Source: Silene latifolia (lineage: Eukaryota > Streptophyta > Magnoliopsida > Caryophyllales > Caryophyllaceae). Taken from it: a stretch of DNA of 64,000 nucleotides. Below the pieces are notes generated by a model, which ran no database searches, was not told where the DNA came from, and worked only from the letters and a program-made list of their open reading frames with translations. Made by a program: the position numbers and the translations under genes. Positions 19,120 through 32,402 of this stretch are shown here, one piece after another (within the stretch, counting starts at the first letter, position 1; each line of letters opens with the position of its first letter). Where the stretch lies: positions 47,762,002 through 47,826,001 of the forward strand of contig NC_133528.1 in assembly GCF_048544455.1 (NCBI RefSeq). The letters run 5' to 3'.

Positions 19120-19831
19120 CTGCAACAACAAGATGATAGTAACAGTGCGAAGAATATACTTACGTTAAAAGTTCTAAGCCATTAAGTTTTCATAGTCGTT
19201 ACCCCTGGGCCCCTGCCTATTGGTCTAAAACTCAGTATATAAAACAGTCAGAAAACGTATTGTGTCGTATATATTCAGTTATCGGGTCAAACTTCATTTA
19301 GGAAATCTAAGCCACGCGAAGGAGTTCTCATAGAAATTGAGACAATAACTGGATGATAAGATATGACAAAAAAAGAATAGGCATTCCCCAAGACTTATTT
19401 AAATGCAGAATGCGCTTTGCAAGAGATTATGACACATCAGCTTCCATTTGAGAATTCACTGAGAAAACACAGGTCAAAGATGTGACACCCCGCAATAAAG
19501 CGGAAAATATAACTAATAAACTAAAGCGGAAATTTATGATATTTTTAAAACTTTTTTTTTACTACTAGTTAAAGATTAACACGCGGGTGCCAAAAAGGAA
19601 GTGAAACGAATACTACAATAGACAAACTTAGGTTATTACAACCCAAGTCTAGGAAGCGGGGAAAAGATATCCCACGAATAAACAAATAAAGGGTTTCTAA
19701 ACTAGTAAACTAAGGTCCAAGGGTTTAGTTCTCGCTAGCCCACACGTCTTCCCCACGTAAGCATCTTCACAACCTGTCATTCATGTAAACATGAACGCCA
19801 CAGTCAGTGGGGAGTAACTCAAGGTTCTCCC

Positions 19832-21135
19832 TGTTGGATTAAGTGTCCTCCGACAATAATGCGATCACAACTATTGATTATGATGATCACATGTTTAAAT
19901 CTCATTTTTTTAAGAATACATGTGGGATGTAATTTTTTTACAGTCAACTGGTCCACACATATCGGTAATGATTGGCTGACTAGAGTTTGACATTACTGTC
20001 GTGCGACGGCGGTGATCAGTTGATCCCCTTAGGTCATACCAATAGGGAAATACTCTTAATTGATTATTTAATTAATCGTATGCCGATACGAGTTAATTAA
20101 ATTGCTTAAAATTGACGGATGATTTTGTGAGTAAAATTAACGTGTCTTATTGTAATTCGATTATATTAGATACGGTCTAAGTAATTGAATTGTTTTATTA
20201 CTTGGATAAAATTATTGTTTACGAAACAATTGAATTTGAAATTGAATGAATAATTTATTATAAATACAAGACGTTGTAATTTATAATTTGATAAACCGTT
20301 TTGGTACAAGTAATTACGAATTACTAGTCGATTTTGTAAATGACATATTTTATGAGTATGTTGATTTTTAATATGTTAAAAATACATTACAAATTCACAT
20401 GTCAAGTAACATGTCACATATGTCACAATTGACAAATGACAAAATAAAATGGACCTTCCATTTTATTTTGTATGTACCGAAAATTGGAGGGAGTATTAGT
20501 GGAAAAATTATGTTGATTATTTTAATAAGAGAAAACATAATTATTAAAGCCTAATCTCTAGCCATACAACCCTACAAGCTTTTGTGAAGAGCATCTTTTG
20601 CATGCATTGGCTCCCCAATAACCCTCCCTCTATAACCAGGTTTTCCACTAGGAAATAACCATGTTTTTCCTCTACAATTCCATTCACAACTTCAACAATA
20701 TTTTTCTAGTGTAAGAAAAATTATTCTCTACACATCTTATGAAAATTCTAGAGAAATAAAAACCACAAAATATCCTCCTCTTGGACCGAAATTTTTCCAA
20801 GAGAACAAATAAATATTTTGTGTCAAATTTTAAGTAAAGACTTTTATTATTACTAGATCATAATAATATTAGTAATTAAGAGGTTTCCTTGGGTATTCAC
20901 TTTTGGGAGAGATTCTATACTTGAATCTTTGTTCATCCATTATTTGGAATGCTCAAGAACTAACAAGAAGGAGATCTTGTTGGTGCCCATAAAACCGAAA
21001 TCATATAGTAAGGTTGATGATTTCTTCTCTACTTTTATTTGTGTTTGCATGCATAAGATCAATATTTAATTTTATGACTAAATTAAATTGTAGCATATTT
21101 GAATATGTTGTATAATTAGATATAGATTTCTAACA
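19832..21135 (+). mobile_element. Solo Copia LTR (1304 bp)
   Basis: TGTTGGATTAAGTGTCC to ATTTCTAACA, flanked by CTCCC at 19827-19831 and 21136-21140. Only one LTR and no interior: the expected product of unequal recombination between the LTRs of a former full element. It is the same family as Copia-A and Copia-C. The other G LTR shows the empty site (TTTCTCCCAGCC near 36630). Confidence 0.93.
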
Positions 21136-21349
21136 CTCCCAGCCACAAAATGTCGAAACACAGAAAAACAAGAACATATTAGAACATCGTGAATATAACT
21201 ATTTGATGCAAGCACTCAGACATGAGACTAACATTCAAAACAGGCGTAGTCAATCATAGATAAGGCATATGATACATCCAACTTTGAAAACCAAACAACA
21301 TACAATACATGAAATAGGTCTACTAACATCACTTAATAAGCAAAGCATC

Positions 21350-22008
21350 CGGCTCAGAGGCTACCTTTAAAGCATGTCCGAGACACAAGTCCTTAAGTAC
21401 CTTGGCTCAGCGGTTACCTTTAAAACATGTCCAAGGCACGACCTCTAAAGTATTTGGCTCAGCGGTTACCTTTAAAACATGTCCAAATACTAAAAACAAG
21501 TGCCCGACTCAGAGGTTACCTTTAAAACATGTCCGAAGCACAACACATAAAGTATCTGGCTCAGCGGTTACCTTTAAAACATGTCCAAATACTACAAACA
21601 AGTACCCGACTCAGAGGTTACCTTTAAAACATGTCCGAGGTAAAACAAACAAGTATCTGGCTCAGTGGTTACCTTTAAAACATGGCCAAATAAAACAAAC
21701 AAGTGCCCGACTCAGAGGTTACCTTTGAAGCATGTCCGAGGCACAACAAACAAGTATCTGGCTAAGCGGTTACCTTTAAAACATGGCCAAATACAACAAA
21801 CAATGCCCGACTCAGAGGTTACCTTTAAAACATTTCCGAGGCACAACAAACAAGTATCTGGCTCAGCGGTTACATTTAAAACATGGCCAAATACAACAAA
21901 CAAGTGTCCGACTTAGAGGTTACCTTTAAAACATGTCCGAGACACAACAAACAAGTATCTGGCTCAGCGGTTACCTATAAAACATGGCCAAATACAACAA
22001 ACAAGTGC
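21350..22008. repeat. Tandem array in G LTR, roughly 50/100-bp unit, larger copy
   Basis: The unit contains GGCTCAGCGGTTACCTTTAA then AACATGTCC or AACATGGCC and ACAACAAACAAGT. Half-units of about 50 bp alternate between CTCAGCGG/GGCCAAATA and CTCAGAGG/GTCCGAGGC forms, giving a 100-bp higher order. About 13 half-units here against about seven in the other LTR (36848-37199). Confidence 0.9.
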
Positions 22009-22040
22009 AACAAACAAGCACAACAAACAAGCACATAGAA

Positions 22041-22310
22041 CGGGATTATTAATGTCACATTCATACTTATGGCTTGCATCTCACCAAAAGTACGGATATG
22101 AACATCAATCCCAACGATCTTATCACAACTAGCGGGCCTATGGCTCACCCCTAGTATCTGATAGGACCGTGACTCAGGGACGGGTTGATTAATGTCACAT
22201 TCATACTTATGGCTTGCATCACCATAAGTACGGATGGGAACATCACTCCCGACGTTCATACCGCAACTAGAGGACCTCAGGCTCACCCCTAGTATCCGGT
22301 AGAACCAAGA
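22041..22310. repeat. 140-bp direct repeat in G LTR, two copies
   Basis: CGGGATTATTAATGTCACAT at 22041 and CGGGTTGATTAATGTCACAT at 22181. Each continues through CATACTTATGGCTTGCATC, GTACGGAT and GGCTCACCCCTAGTATC. The same pair is present at about 37235-37500 in the other LTR. Confidence 0.85.
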
Positions 22311-23957
22311 CTCTCACAACCGAACAATACTAAATATTATCTAGAGTACGACTCACTACAAGCAACTACTTATAATAAATATCTCATACTTGTATTATAT
22401 CAAAAAATATTTCACTTCATAATTTAACACGCTGGTTAAATAAAATATAACAAGTGATAATGAATAATTTACGTTATATGAAATATACGGGATAAAATGT
22501 GTCCAAGTTCAAGTGACTCATTTATGAGCCCAATAAACAAATTATAAGGAGTCCAACAATTAAATCACATTAAGCCCAACAAACAAGATAGGTTAGACCC
22601 AACTTAATACTCATGTAAAATTCAAACATATAATCATGTGAGACCCAACAATTTGATCATGTAAGACCCAAATAAATTGTCATGTGAAGTCCAGTAATTA
22701 AAATACAACAAGTCCAACTTAGTAAAGTATAACAAGCCCAACAACAAGGTCAAATGAGCCCAAAATATACACTCATAAAAATTGTTAAGGAAATCAAACA
22801 AGAGGGCAATGGAATGGTACGGCTCCCACACCGTGACCACAACCCGACACCTCCATTTCGACTGCCCAAGCTGACCCGAATGGCCACATAACCCGCGTCA
22901 CAAATGGTACCAAAATAGTCCACACAACCACCCATTTCACGGCTGCCAAACAGTCCGTAAAACAGCCACAAAACCGTGCCAAACACGGATAATATTGAGT
23001 CATTTTAACACGAGTTCCTAAACATAACTAAGGCGGAAACAAAGCACAACAAATACTTGATTAACAACCATGAAAACAGGCCACTCCATGCGTCTTTTGG
23101 GACGGAAATTCACCGCTCTTCAACTCTTATTCATCTGACCGTACATGATCTAATCAATAATTTACGTCTTCTTCTTCAAATACAAATTCATGTTCTATAT
23201 ATCCTTCCAAACCCAATTTGACCTTTCATGTACGTACTAGTCCTACCATTACAAAATTTGGAAATCACAAGTTTTCTTTTGGAAAGTGCAATGCTATCAT
23301 TAAAGACACTAAGTACGACAAAATCTAAAAGAAACAAGTCATTTTGTTTTAAATGCAGGTGAAAACAATCCGTTTTAAGACGGAATTTCACTCGGTAAAA
23401 CACACCCTCCATACCGAAACACACATCCAATTAAGCATGTAAACAGACGAATAATTCACATATTCCATCACACATATGAGTAAAGCATAAAGAACCAATC
23501 TTTAAGACAAATAAAAGTATAAAACCGAGATAAGGGACGAATATCGACACTTTGTCGAGTAACCTATCACGGTTACCTTAGCCGCTCCTTATTCTTCGAA
23601 TAAATAGTCCCAAAAGCTTCAATCTACCACAGAGTCTTCGAAACCTTCGTCATGGAGCAAGAAAACGAAAGAGACTGAGGCAAAACCGAAACCTTATAAG
23701 ACGGGTCAAAAAAGAAAGTCATATAAGATCGCAACTTTCTTACCTTGAAAGAATGAGGAAGGAAAGGGGAAGCTAATGGTGCAGAAATTAGAGAAAAAGG
23801 TGGAGAGACGAGGGAGAAATCCGGGTTTGAAGGTCGAATAAAAATGGGTAGTGCGGTCTCTGTTTGTTTGTTGTTGTTGTTGCTCCTTTATTCGAATGAG
23901 AGAAGAAGAAAGAAGAAGGAATGAGGGAAGGTGGGGACGGCAGGTAGTAGAAATAAT

Positions 23958-24211
<254 letters not shown>

Positions 24212-24702
24212 CGGTTTGGTATTTCTGCGGGGAAGGAGGTTGATATCGGTTTGGTTGATGGGCATGGTGGCTCTCTTCGTCCTGCGGATTTATTGCTTTA
24301 TTCTTGGGACAGGGAGCGTGATGTGTGCGTTGACCTGACGGGTTCTTCACCTTTGACTCGGTGGGTTGGCGATTTTGTGCGGGCGGGTTGTCCCGATCTT
24401 TGCTCGGCGAAAGTGTGCTAAGTATGAGGATTTGTGCGCGGTAGCGGGTTATGGTTTCCTACCTTTCTCTTTCTCTTCACTCGGGGAGTTGAGTTCGGAT
24501 CTTTGTTGCCTTGCTCAGCGGATCCAGAAATTCTCGGTATCTCGGGATCTTTGGGGCTCGGGTAGCCGCTTACATTTTTACTCGTATTAGCTTTACTATT
24601 GCTAAGGGTGTGGGAGCCCAGATTGTCTCTCGGCTCCCCACCAATTTCATGTAAACATTTTGTTTTTATTATAATGAAAGCTGCGCGCATTTTATAATAA
24701 AA
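24212..24702 (+). mobile_element. 5'-truncated non-LTR retrotransposon 3' end inside the (AAT)n tract
   Basis: About 490 bp absent from the other G LTR, which runs straight through AAT. It is GC-richer and encodes, with frameshifts, VDIGLVDGHGGSLRPADLLL, YSWDRERDVCVDLTGSSPLT, YGFLPFSFSSLGEL and a GVGAQIVSRLP-like end. That is the C-terminal region of a widespread plant RT-bearing protein family, often annotated as reverse transcriptase domain-containing. It ends in a short 3' UTR with ATAATAAAAAATAATAAT and is followed by (AAT)n (24703-24771). A microsatellite-type tail suggests an RTE-like retroposon, but clade assignment is by recall. Confidence 0.65.

Positions 24703-24771
<69 letters not shown>
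24703..24771. repeat. (AAT)n tract at the 3' side of the truncated retroposon
   Basis: About 23 AAT units, then AAAATATGTATATAAAAG, which is exactly what follows the AAT tract in the other LTR at 39254. This marks the right edge of the inserted material. Confidence 0.95.
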
Positions 24772-24772
<1 letters not shown>

Positions 24773-25159
24773 TATGTATATAAAAGTAGAGTATAAGATG
24801 TTAGGTGGGTGTGATGTATTGTCGATAAAGGATAGGTCGAGAAAGATTAGTCTCACAAGTGGAAATGTGACGGTCTAGAGTTAGACGAAAATTAAGACGA
24901 GAATTATTATTATTATTACTGTCACTATTATTACTGTCCGACCAAAAATATGTATACATAAATTCTTATATAAATTATGCCTCAAAAATATAATTGAATA
25001 ATACGTATTTTATAAAAAATGAGCTTTTATATAATACGTTCATAAAAATCGTGTATGACATAAAATTAATTAAATTGAATAATTCAAAAATATAAAATAA
25101 AGTAATCAAACGGTTTAATAAATTTTAAATGTCAAAGTGGGAAATTCGCAGGTGTTACA

Positions 25160-25174
25160 ATCACCCCATCTTTT
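25160..25174 (-). other. Element G polypurine tract
   Basis: Minus strand: AAAAGATGGGGTGAT directly before TGTAACACC of the 3' LTR. Upstream lies TTCGAGGACGAAAC, the usual context in Tekay/Del elements. Confidence 0.8.
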
Positions 25175-27540
25175 AAAAAGTTTCGTCCTCGAAACTTGAA
25201 AGTAGAAATGAAAGGTTATATAAGATAAAACTGAACTTTGGAATCGTTAACTAAAACATTTAAAAGGTTACTTATCGTAAGAATTAAATTCTTTCGAAAG
25301 TTTCAAATTAAATTTTCCGACAGAACCAGATCGAAAGGTAAATCATTGGCATAAATTAAAAATCAAAATACTTTCAAAAACATTAACGAAGAGTTTTCAA
25401 AAGTATAAGTCTCATTCTTGGAACGAAATTGCTCTTGTCGTGCACACAAGAACGCTAACTTTCCAAGTCAAAGACAATTTAAAACAAAAATCACTCGCCG
25501 ACAGGCGTAGGACAAGTTATTAAACGTCTCTAATAACGAGTTCTAACATCCGATCAACGTCAAAATCAAAAGAAAAAGATAATCTACTCAAATTTTCTTT
25601 TGCAAAAGCCGAAATAAAAATGAAGGTTTCACCTTTAAACTCAAAAGGGAGTTAAATTCCTGAAAATATAGTATTAAACTTAAGGGAGGGGCACGATGCA
25701 GAGAGGAAGAAAGGCATGAACGGCAATGCTTATGGTCAAAGAAGAAAGGGAATTAGGCAACAAGGAAACGCCAGGTAATCAAACCTCAAACAACAACATC
25801 ATCCTAAATGGTTCCGAAAACTTCCTGGCAACAAAACTCATAGCCACATCACTCCCAAGGATTACTCAAAACACTTACGTTACTTCATCCTAAGAAATTC
25901 CACGAAACAAGGTACTCCACTATAAGTGTGATTTCACCACTCCAAATCGTCAAACATCTACAAACAACTTCCACAAGATCAAGGTCAAGGTTTCCAACAA
26001 AGTTATACCCATATCCGACTAGTGTCAACCATGGGTTTCTCAAAAGGGTAAAATCCTCAATCAAGGATCCTTATTCCAACTCTAAATTCCCAGAAAAGGT
26101 TCCTCGAATATTCCACAAGGTTCTCATTTCAAAACAAGGTAGTAACATGCCAACCCAAAGTCTGAAAAATCAATAGGATCTCGAGTCCTTCTATCCTTTT
26201 ACTTATTACGGATTCCCAAAAACAGAATTAGACTCATCTACATCATCATCCCATCATCTCAAGTGCTCAATACAACTTCACGGTTTAGGAAACTATAAGG
26301 TTAACAAATACTTCTCAATACTAAGTCTCTCTCTCAACTGAAGAACTCCCAAGGGTCAACTAACATCAAATCATATCACCAATCCATTATGGTCATCAAC
26401 ATCCCAAGGAATATTCTTTCAAATCCGATATCCTAGAACTTACTTACCATCGAGTTCCCAAGAGACAAGGTCTTAGTTGTAACAACACTGTACTACCTCA
26501 TATATTCTCATTCTAACACCATAAATTGAAACTATGTCCTTTAACATAACAATTGGCGTCAACCATACCATTATCCTTTCTATTTACCAAAACAAGCGCT
26601 AAGACTTCCCAACCATGTAGTTTAGTCTCACTTTCATACCATACCTCAAGTAGTCATCAAGATCACTCACTTAGACTAACTAATAATCCCACAATTAGCA
26701 TTTATCATATGGTAACGTACACATTATCAAACCGCTCATATCCGAAGTGATTATGGAAGCCAATAAAAAACTCGACTTACTTGGTCAATCCTACATCCTC
26801 AAATCCACCATTAAATTTCATTCATTTTAAGTCAAGTACTAAGCACTAGTATCCCAAACATAAACAACAAAGCCAAGTTCTATAACTTTAGTAACCAATG
26901 CAACTCACACTTGACACACAAAATCCACCAATCAAATATACTCACTTTATCAAGGATATAGGTGTAAGAATCACTAAATATGTCTCATCACACTACCTAA
27001 GCCTTAATATCACAACCTCGCAAAACCAGGATTAAGGGTCAAACACAAACAATCTCCACAAAAGTCAAATTTCCCAATCAATGTCAACATTCCTCAAAAG
27101 AAAGAGTACTATCAAAATGCGTTAAGAGAGGATAAACAAGAAACAAAGGACAATTTAGGGGCATAAGAGTAGATTTCAAAGTAAAAGAGAAGAGAGTTTA
27201 GAAGAAGGATAAACCCCAAGAGATAAAGAATAAGGCAAGGTACACAAAGAACGAGAAACATCTTCATGGAAGGAGAAGCACTCTTCAAAGGTTGAGCAAA
27301 TCTTCAATTCTCAACAATAGGCACCAAATCTTGATCACCACATTGGTAAGTTCACGGTCCTCGATCCAAGGGTACAACAATTATTAAATGACAATCAACA
27401 AACATGTTAGAACCTAACAAAGAGCAAACACACTACAGACTACCACCTTAGGTCCTTAAGTCTACCCCTCTCTCATTCATTATTCAAGGTCAAGTTCAAT
27501 TTAAATTTGGGGTACATGTGTGTGCGTCAGGAGCAACATA
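25175..27540 (-). other. Element G interior, non-coding
   Basis: 2.4 kb without gag, protease, RT or integrase motifs on either strand; all frames are short. AT-rich with CAA/AAG-rich stretches on the + strand. A full Tekay interior is over 5 kb, so coding DNA has been replaced or lost. Confidence 0.7.
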
Positions 27541-27553
27541 GGCTCTGATACCA
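27541..27553 (-). other. Element G primer-binding site, tRNA-Met
   Basis: TGGTATCAGAGCC on the minus strand, 2 nt inside the LTR that starts at 27556. It matches the 3' end of plant initiator tRNA-Met, the usual primer for copia and Tekay elements. Confidence 0.9.
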
Positions 27554-27836
27554 ACTGTGACACCCCGCAATAAAGCGGAAAATATAACTAATAAATTAAA
27601 GCGGAAATTTATGATATTTTTAAAACCTTTTTTTTACTACTAGTTAAAGATTAACACGCGGGTGCCAAAAAGGAAGTGAAACGAATACTACAATAGACAA
27701 ACTTAGGTTATTACAACCCAAGTCTAGGAAGCGAGGAAAAGATATCCCACGAATAAACAAATAAAGGGTTTCTAAACTAGCAAACTAAGGTCCAAGGGTT
27801 TAGTTCTCGCTAGCCCACACGTCTTCCCCACGTAAG

Positions 27837-29148
27837 TGTTAGAAATCTATATCTCATTATTTCGACATATTTATATATGAAACAATTTATTTAGTCATAA
27901 AATAAATACAAATCTTATGCATGCAAACATAAATAAGATAAGAGAAGAAATCATTGTTCTTACTATATGATTTTGGTTTTATGGGCACCAACAAGATCTC
28001 CTTCTTGTTAGTTCTTGAGCTTTCCAATAATGGATGAACATCCATGACTTCAAAATAGAAGCCCTCCAATAAGTAGCACCCAAGACTATCCCAAAATCCC
28101 ACAAACTAACATGTACTAGATATTTGTAATGTGGTTTACCTTAAAATCGATTACTAATACTCATATACTACTACTAGTATTATTAGTGATTGATTTGTAC
28201 AAATTTGATTCATAAAAATGATTTTTATGAAGAACAAGAGAGAGAGTGTAGTGGTTTTTCATAAAAACATTAGAGAATGAATAATGAGAAAAATCTCTCT
28301 AAAAATGATGCCCAAAAACCGGTGGGTCTATTGAGTATTAGGACCATTTTCCTTTTTTCTTTTTGTCTTCACAAGACAAATTAGTGTAAGGCTTTGTCAT
28401 GGTCAAGTCACTATCAAGTGTCATAGACAAATGAATAAGACAAATGAATAAGACAAAACTTCTAAAATTGCCCGTCAATTTTCGGTTTTGATGTGTAATA
28501 TGGAGTCCATTTTATTTTTGTCAATTGTACAATTGTATGTCATGTGACATGTGACATGTCTTATGTCATGTTTTAATTTAAAATGCATATTTAACAAATT
28601 AAATATCATTTACAAATTAAATAAATCACATTTAACAAATTGACTAGTAATTCAAAATTACTTTCTCATAAAATGGTCATTTAAATACTAATTAGTATAA
28701 TTCACAACATCTTGTAATTATAACTAACTTATCATTCTCATCTCGCGTGTTTCGCAAACACCGATTAATTTTAGTAATATAACTTCTTAAATTACTAAAT
28801 AAAATCTTATTTAATCACATTATAATAAGATGTCATTTTCTCTCTTATGGTAAAATTTGTTCAATTTTAAGGAATTAATTAATCTGTATCGACATACAAT
28901 TGATTAACCTTTTTCAATTAAGGGAATCGTCCTTTAGGTGTGACCTCAAGGGATCAACTGATCACCACCGTCGCACGACAGTAATGTCAAACTCTAGCCA
29001 GCCAATCATTACCGATATGTGTGGACCAGTTGACTATATATATATATAATGTATCATCCCTTTCGTATTCTTGATATGAGATTTAAATATGTGATCAATA
29101 TGATCGACAATTGTGATCGCATTATTGTCGGGGACACTTACTCCAACA
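27837..29148 (-). repeat. Copia-B 3' LTR
   Basis: 1312 bp, collinear with 35255-36562. The two differ by scattered changes plus length differences in a TA-rich run near 29036. Confidence 0.92.
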
Positions 29149-30736
29149 ATCTCCCACTTATCCTCGACAAGTGTGCGTCACCAATTCTCTTGTCCTATTA
29201 TTATCTCCCACTCAATGCAAGGTGTCTTTCGGGTCGTACTTGCAAGTGATCATATCGAGAGTGGTTTCCTCGATCTGGAGAATAACTGATTGGCCGGAAT
29301 TTTCTACCATAGAAACCTTCCGAGCGTGGCCACGCATTTCCAGTTCATTACTCCTCGAGTGGCCCTGAGATATTGTTTTAACCCTGACAAGGGGGTGGAT
29401 AATTCCTATCGCATTTATTCCCTTCGACTAGCCACAGCCATCATAACCCAAAATATGCCCATTTGACTCCATTTACGAAGGTCGTAGTAACATAAATCAA
29501 AGTTAATCTGAAACTGTGCCATCTTAGGCGAACAGTCTTTAGTCAAAAGAATCGACTCATTAGAATACTATAGTAGCTCTCGCCACGACCAGGCTATATA
29601 AATTTGTCAGAACTCTATAAGCGGTCACTGCCCGACAAAGTGTTCCTAACAGTCTGCCTATGTGATCGACTAGTCATCTCACATGACTCTATGGCACTTG
29701 AACTTGCCATCAATCGCATCACACTCTAGTCACTTCGAGACGTCACCTCATACAAGTGACTAAGGGCGAATACTATGTTAATCCGGGTTCACTTTAACGG
29801 GGTTCAATATTGTCTCTACAACCCATTTGGATGTAACAAGGTATAAAAGGAGTTTTCAGATTTTAAAAACTCGAACGACAAATGTGATTATCACATATGA
29901 ATAGTCAATACCTGATTACTATTTCATATTCTATAATCTAATTTGATCTTGTATGTAGTTATTAATCTCAATCCAATTGAAATGTCATGACTCATCATGT
30001 TAAGCCTAGGAAAACGCTTTGGTTAGTAGGTTTTATCAACTTCTTGTACCTAACTCAACCTTACTACATATTCGTTTTCCTTTGTAATGTATACATTTGC
30101 ATTACAAAACTTTCTGAGTACGTGTCTAGATCCAATCTAGACATAGGCCCTCTAGCCTTAGAATAGCTCCCACTGTTTTCACAGTGTGCGGGACTCATCC
30201 TTCTTGTACATCTCATGATTGCAAGTGTACTCAATTTCCGTTGTAAATATCTCTCATTGTTCTTTATTGCCTAGAATGATTCTAGAAAATCTATTTCTCA
30301 AATAACATAGCCACAATGGTTACTTAACCATCTTGATGTGTTTTGATTATGGTTTTGTCGGAAACCATGCGCAAACTCAATTGCCAATTGTCATTTGTGT
30401 AACACCCTTACACAAAATTGCATCAAAAACACTTTGCTTTACATCCTCGACGCTTCTGCAATCACTTAAGGGTAATCTTTATGGCTTACTTGGTAACTAT
30501 TACTTAAATTCGATTTGAAACAATTCATCATACTCAAGGTATATGAAGTGTTATACATCATTTCCTATTTAATTCATTCGGCAGCGGAAGCACATGAAAT
30601 CAATCAAATTTGTTCAACTCGATTGAACTAATCATGAATCTTATCAACATAAAACTTCTTATTTGAGGCTAATATCATGTGGATTTATCTCCAAAAAACC
30701 GGATATTCAAGATGTATTATTATACTCCAAAAGTCT

Positions 30737-30775
30737 TAAATCATTCCCAATGATCAATATATCATCCACACATTA
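30737..30775 (-). pseudogene. Copia-B reverse transcriptase trace (VDDILIIGND)
   Basis: Minus strand reads V*CVDDILIIGNDL. Copia RT has YVDD followed by ILLIGND-like residues. Tyr is replaced by Cys and a stop sits two codons before, so the domain is dead. Confidence 0.65.
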
Positions 30776-32360
30776 GACTAATTAAAATTTCCGTAACTCC
30801 CACTAAACTCCATGTATAAACACAACTTCTCGACTTATCGAGAAAAGTTTTATACCATGATCAAATCATTGATTCCAACTCATTAATGTCCTGCTCAAGA
30901 CCCTCTCTTAAGTTTCACATTATCTTAGGATTGCAAGAATCTACAAAACTCAAGACATGTATTGAATACATTCCTTCTAATTGAAGAAGTGGGTTTTAGA
31001 TTTACTCGCTATATATCTCATGATGAAACACAATCCCTAAGAAGATCCAAATAGACTTAAGCATTTCAACTAGTGCAAAACCCTTTGCAACCAATCAAGC
31101 CTTTTATTTCGGATTTTCATGGCTCTAAGCCTTGTATTGAGTTGTGACTTAAACACTCTTATGTAAGTCATATGTTCATTACTTTCCAGAAGTAATCAAC
31201 TTGAATCAAACAATTTTGTTTGTAAGTTGCAAGCTTTTTACTTTCTAAAAGTAACACTAATTTATCATCTTCAACAGGTGATGACTTTAACCTCCTAGGT
31301 TTTGAAGAAACACCGTTTTACACAAAACGTCTCATGTAGCCAAGAAGGACCACGTTTCTTGCGACATAACATTCTTTGTGGCTCTTGTGGTTCTTGAAAA
31401 ATTTCTCCCACTCTGTCTTCTAGAAATAAACTTGTATTTTAGTAAGACAGTTTCACGAGCCACAAACCCGTTGTACTCGTGATTACAATAAGGAAAAATG
31501 AGCATTTGTTTCTTTTGAAAAACTTACAAACATGGTACCCTACCATTTCATATCTCATATGATTCGTTTTAGATTTAGTGGAAAAATAATTTAGACAAAA
31601 TGATAGAATCCCGAAAAGGATCAAAAAAGCCAAAATAACTTGATTGAAGTCCAAACCATATCGAATAGCGTTTGATTTCTTATCCAACCACACATTATTC
31701 CATAATGTGTGTTAAGAGAGATTAACTTGTGATACTATATCATATTTCATTTGGCTTATATCAAAGTCTTCACTTTGATAATCCCATCACGACTAGATCG
31801 TGATTCTTTGAACTCTTTGAACTTCTTCAAAGATTTCTCTATTTACCTTATTAAGCGAACACATTAGCGTCAACTTAAATCGTTGGTAAAAGAAAATGAT
31901 CAACCTATTTTGGATCAATGATTTATAACCTCGATCTCCTTTTCAACCAAAAGGCACGAGACATCTTGCTTTGAATACAAGATACGCATATACCATAAGA
32001 TCTAATGGTTTCAAGAGTACTCGATAACTCTTTGCGTTCATCATTCTAGAATCTAAGGTTCAATCTTAGGTTACCAATTTGAGTCTTGCATCATCTACAT
32101 GATATATCATTCTAGTTTGATTTAGAATATAATCACCATGATAATGGGCTAGCCATATATCAAATCATGGTGTATAGGGTCATAAAAGTGAAACCTCTTT
32201 TGTATCTTAACAAGTTTATATTCTTATTTGGAGTTTATGCACTTAATAGTCACAATTAAGTACAACTTTAAACTCAAAAACTAGATTGAGTACACAATGA
32301 CTCTATCTCTCAACATCATTGTTGCTAGTCGTCATATTCTAATCATCCTATGTATCAAAT

Positions 32361-32402
32361 ACAATGATGAAAACCACCACTGGTTTCTAATATTGACGAA
32401 GT
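32361..32402 (-). pseudogene. Copia-B protease trace (SILETSGGFHHC)
   Basis: Minus strand encodes SILETSGGFHHC. The copia protease signature is VLDTGCGSHIC; here the catalytic Asp is Glu and Gly is Ser. Copia-C has the same Asp-to-Glu change. About 80 nt upstream (32482-32545) a knuckle relic FHCLKCWTLERKLPQFL fits the end of gag. Confidence 0.55.

Noticed and set aside
21402..21916. Repeating peptide frames (RLPLKHV, VTFKTW)
   Set aside because: Produced by the LTR tandem array; the same peptides appear in two frames and end with the array.
22634..23003. Minus-strand frames of 68-78 codons, repeated at 37827-38196
   Set aside because: They occur in both G LTRs simply because the LTRs are duplicates; low complexity and overlapping in several frames.
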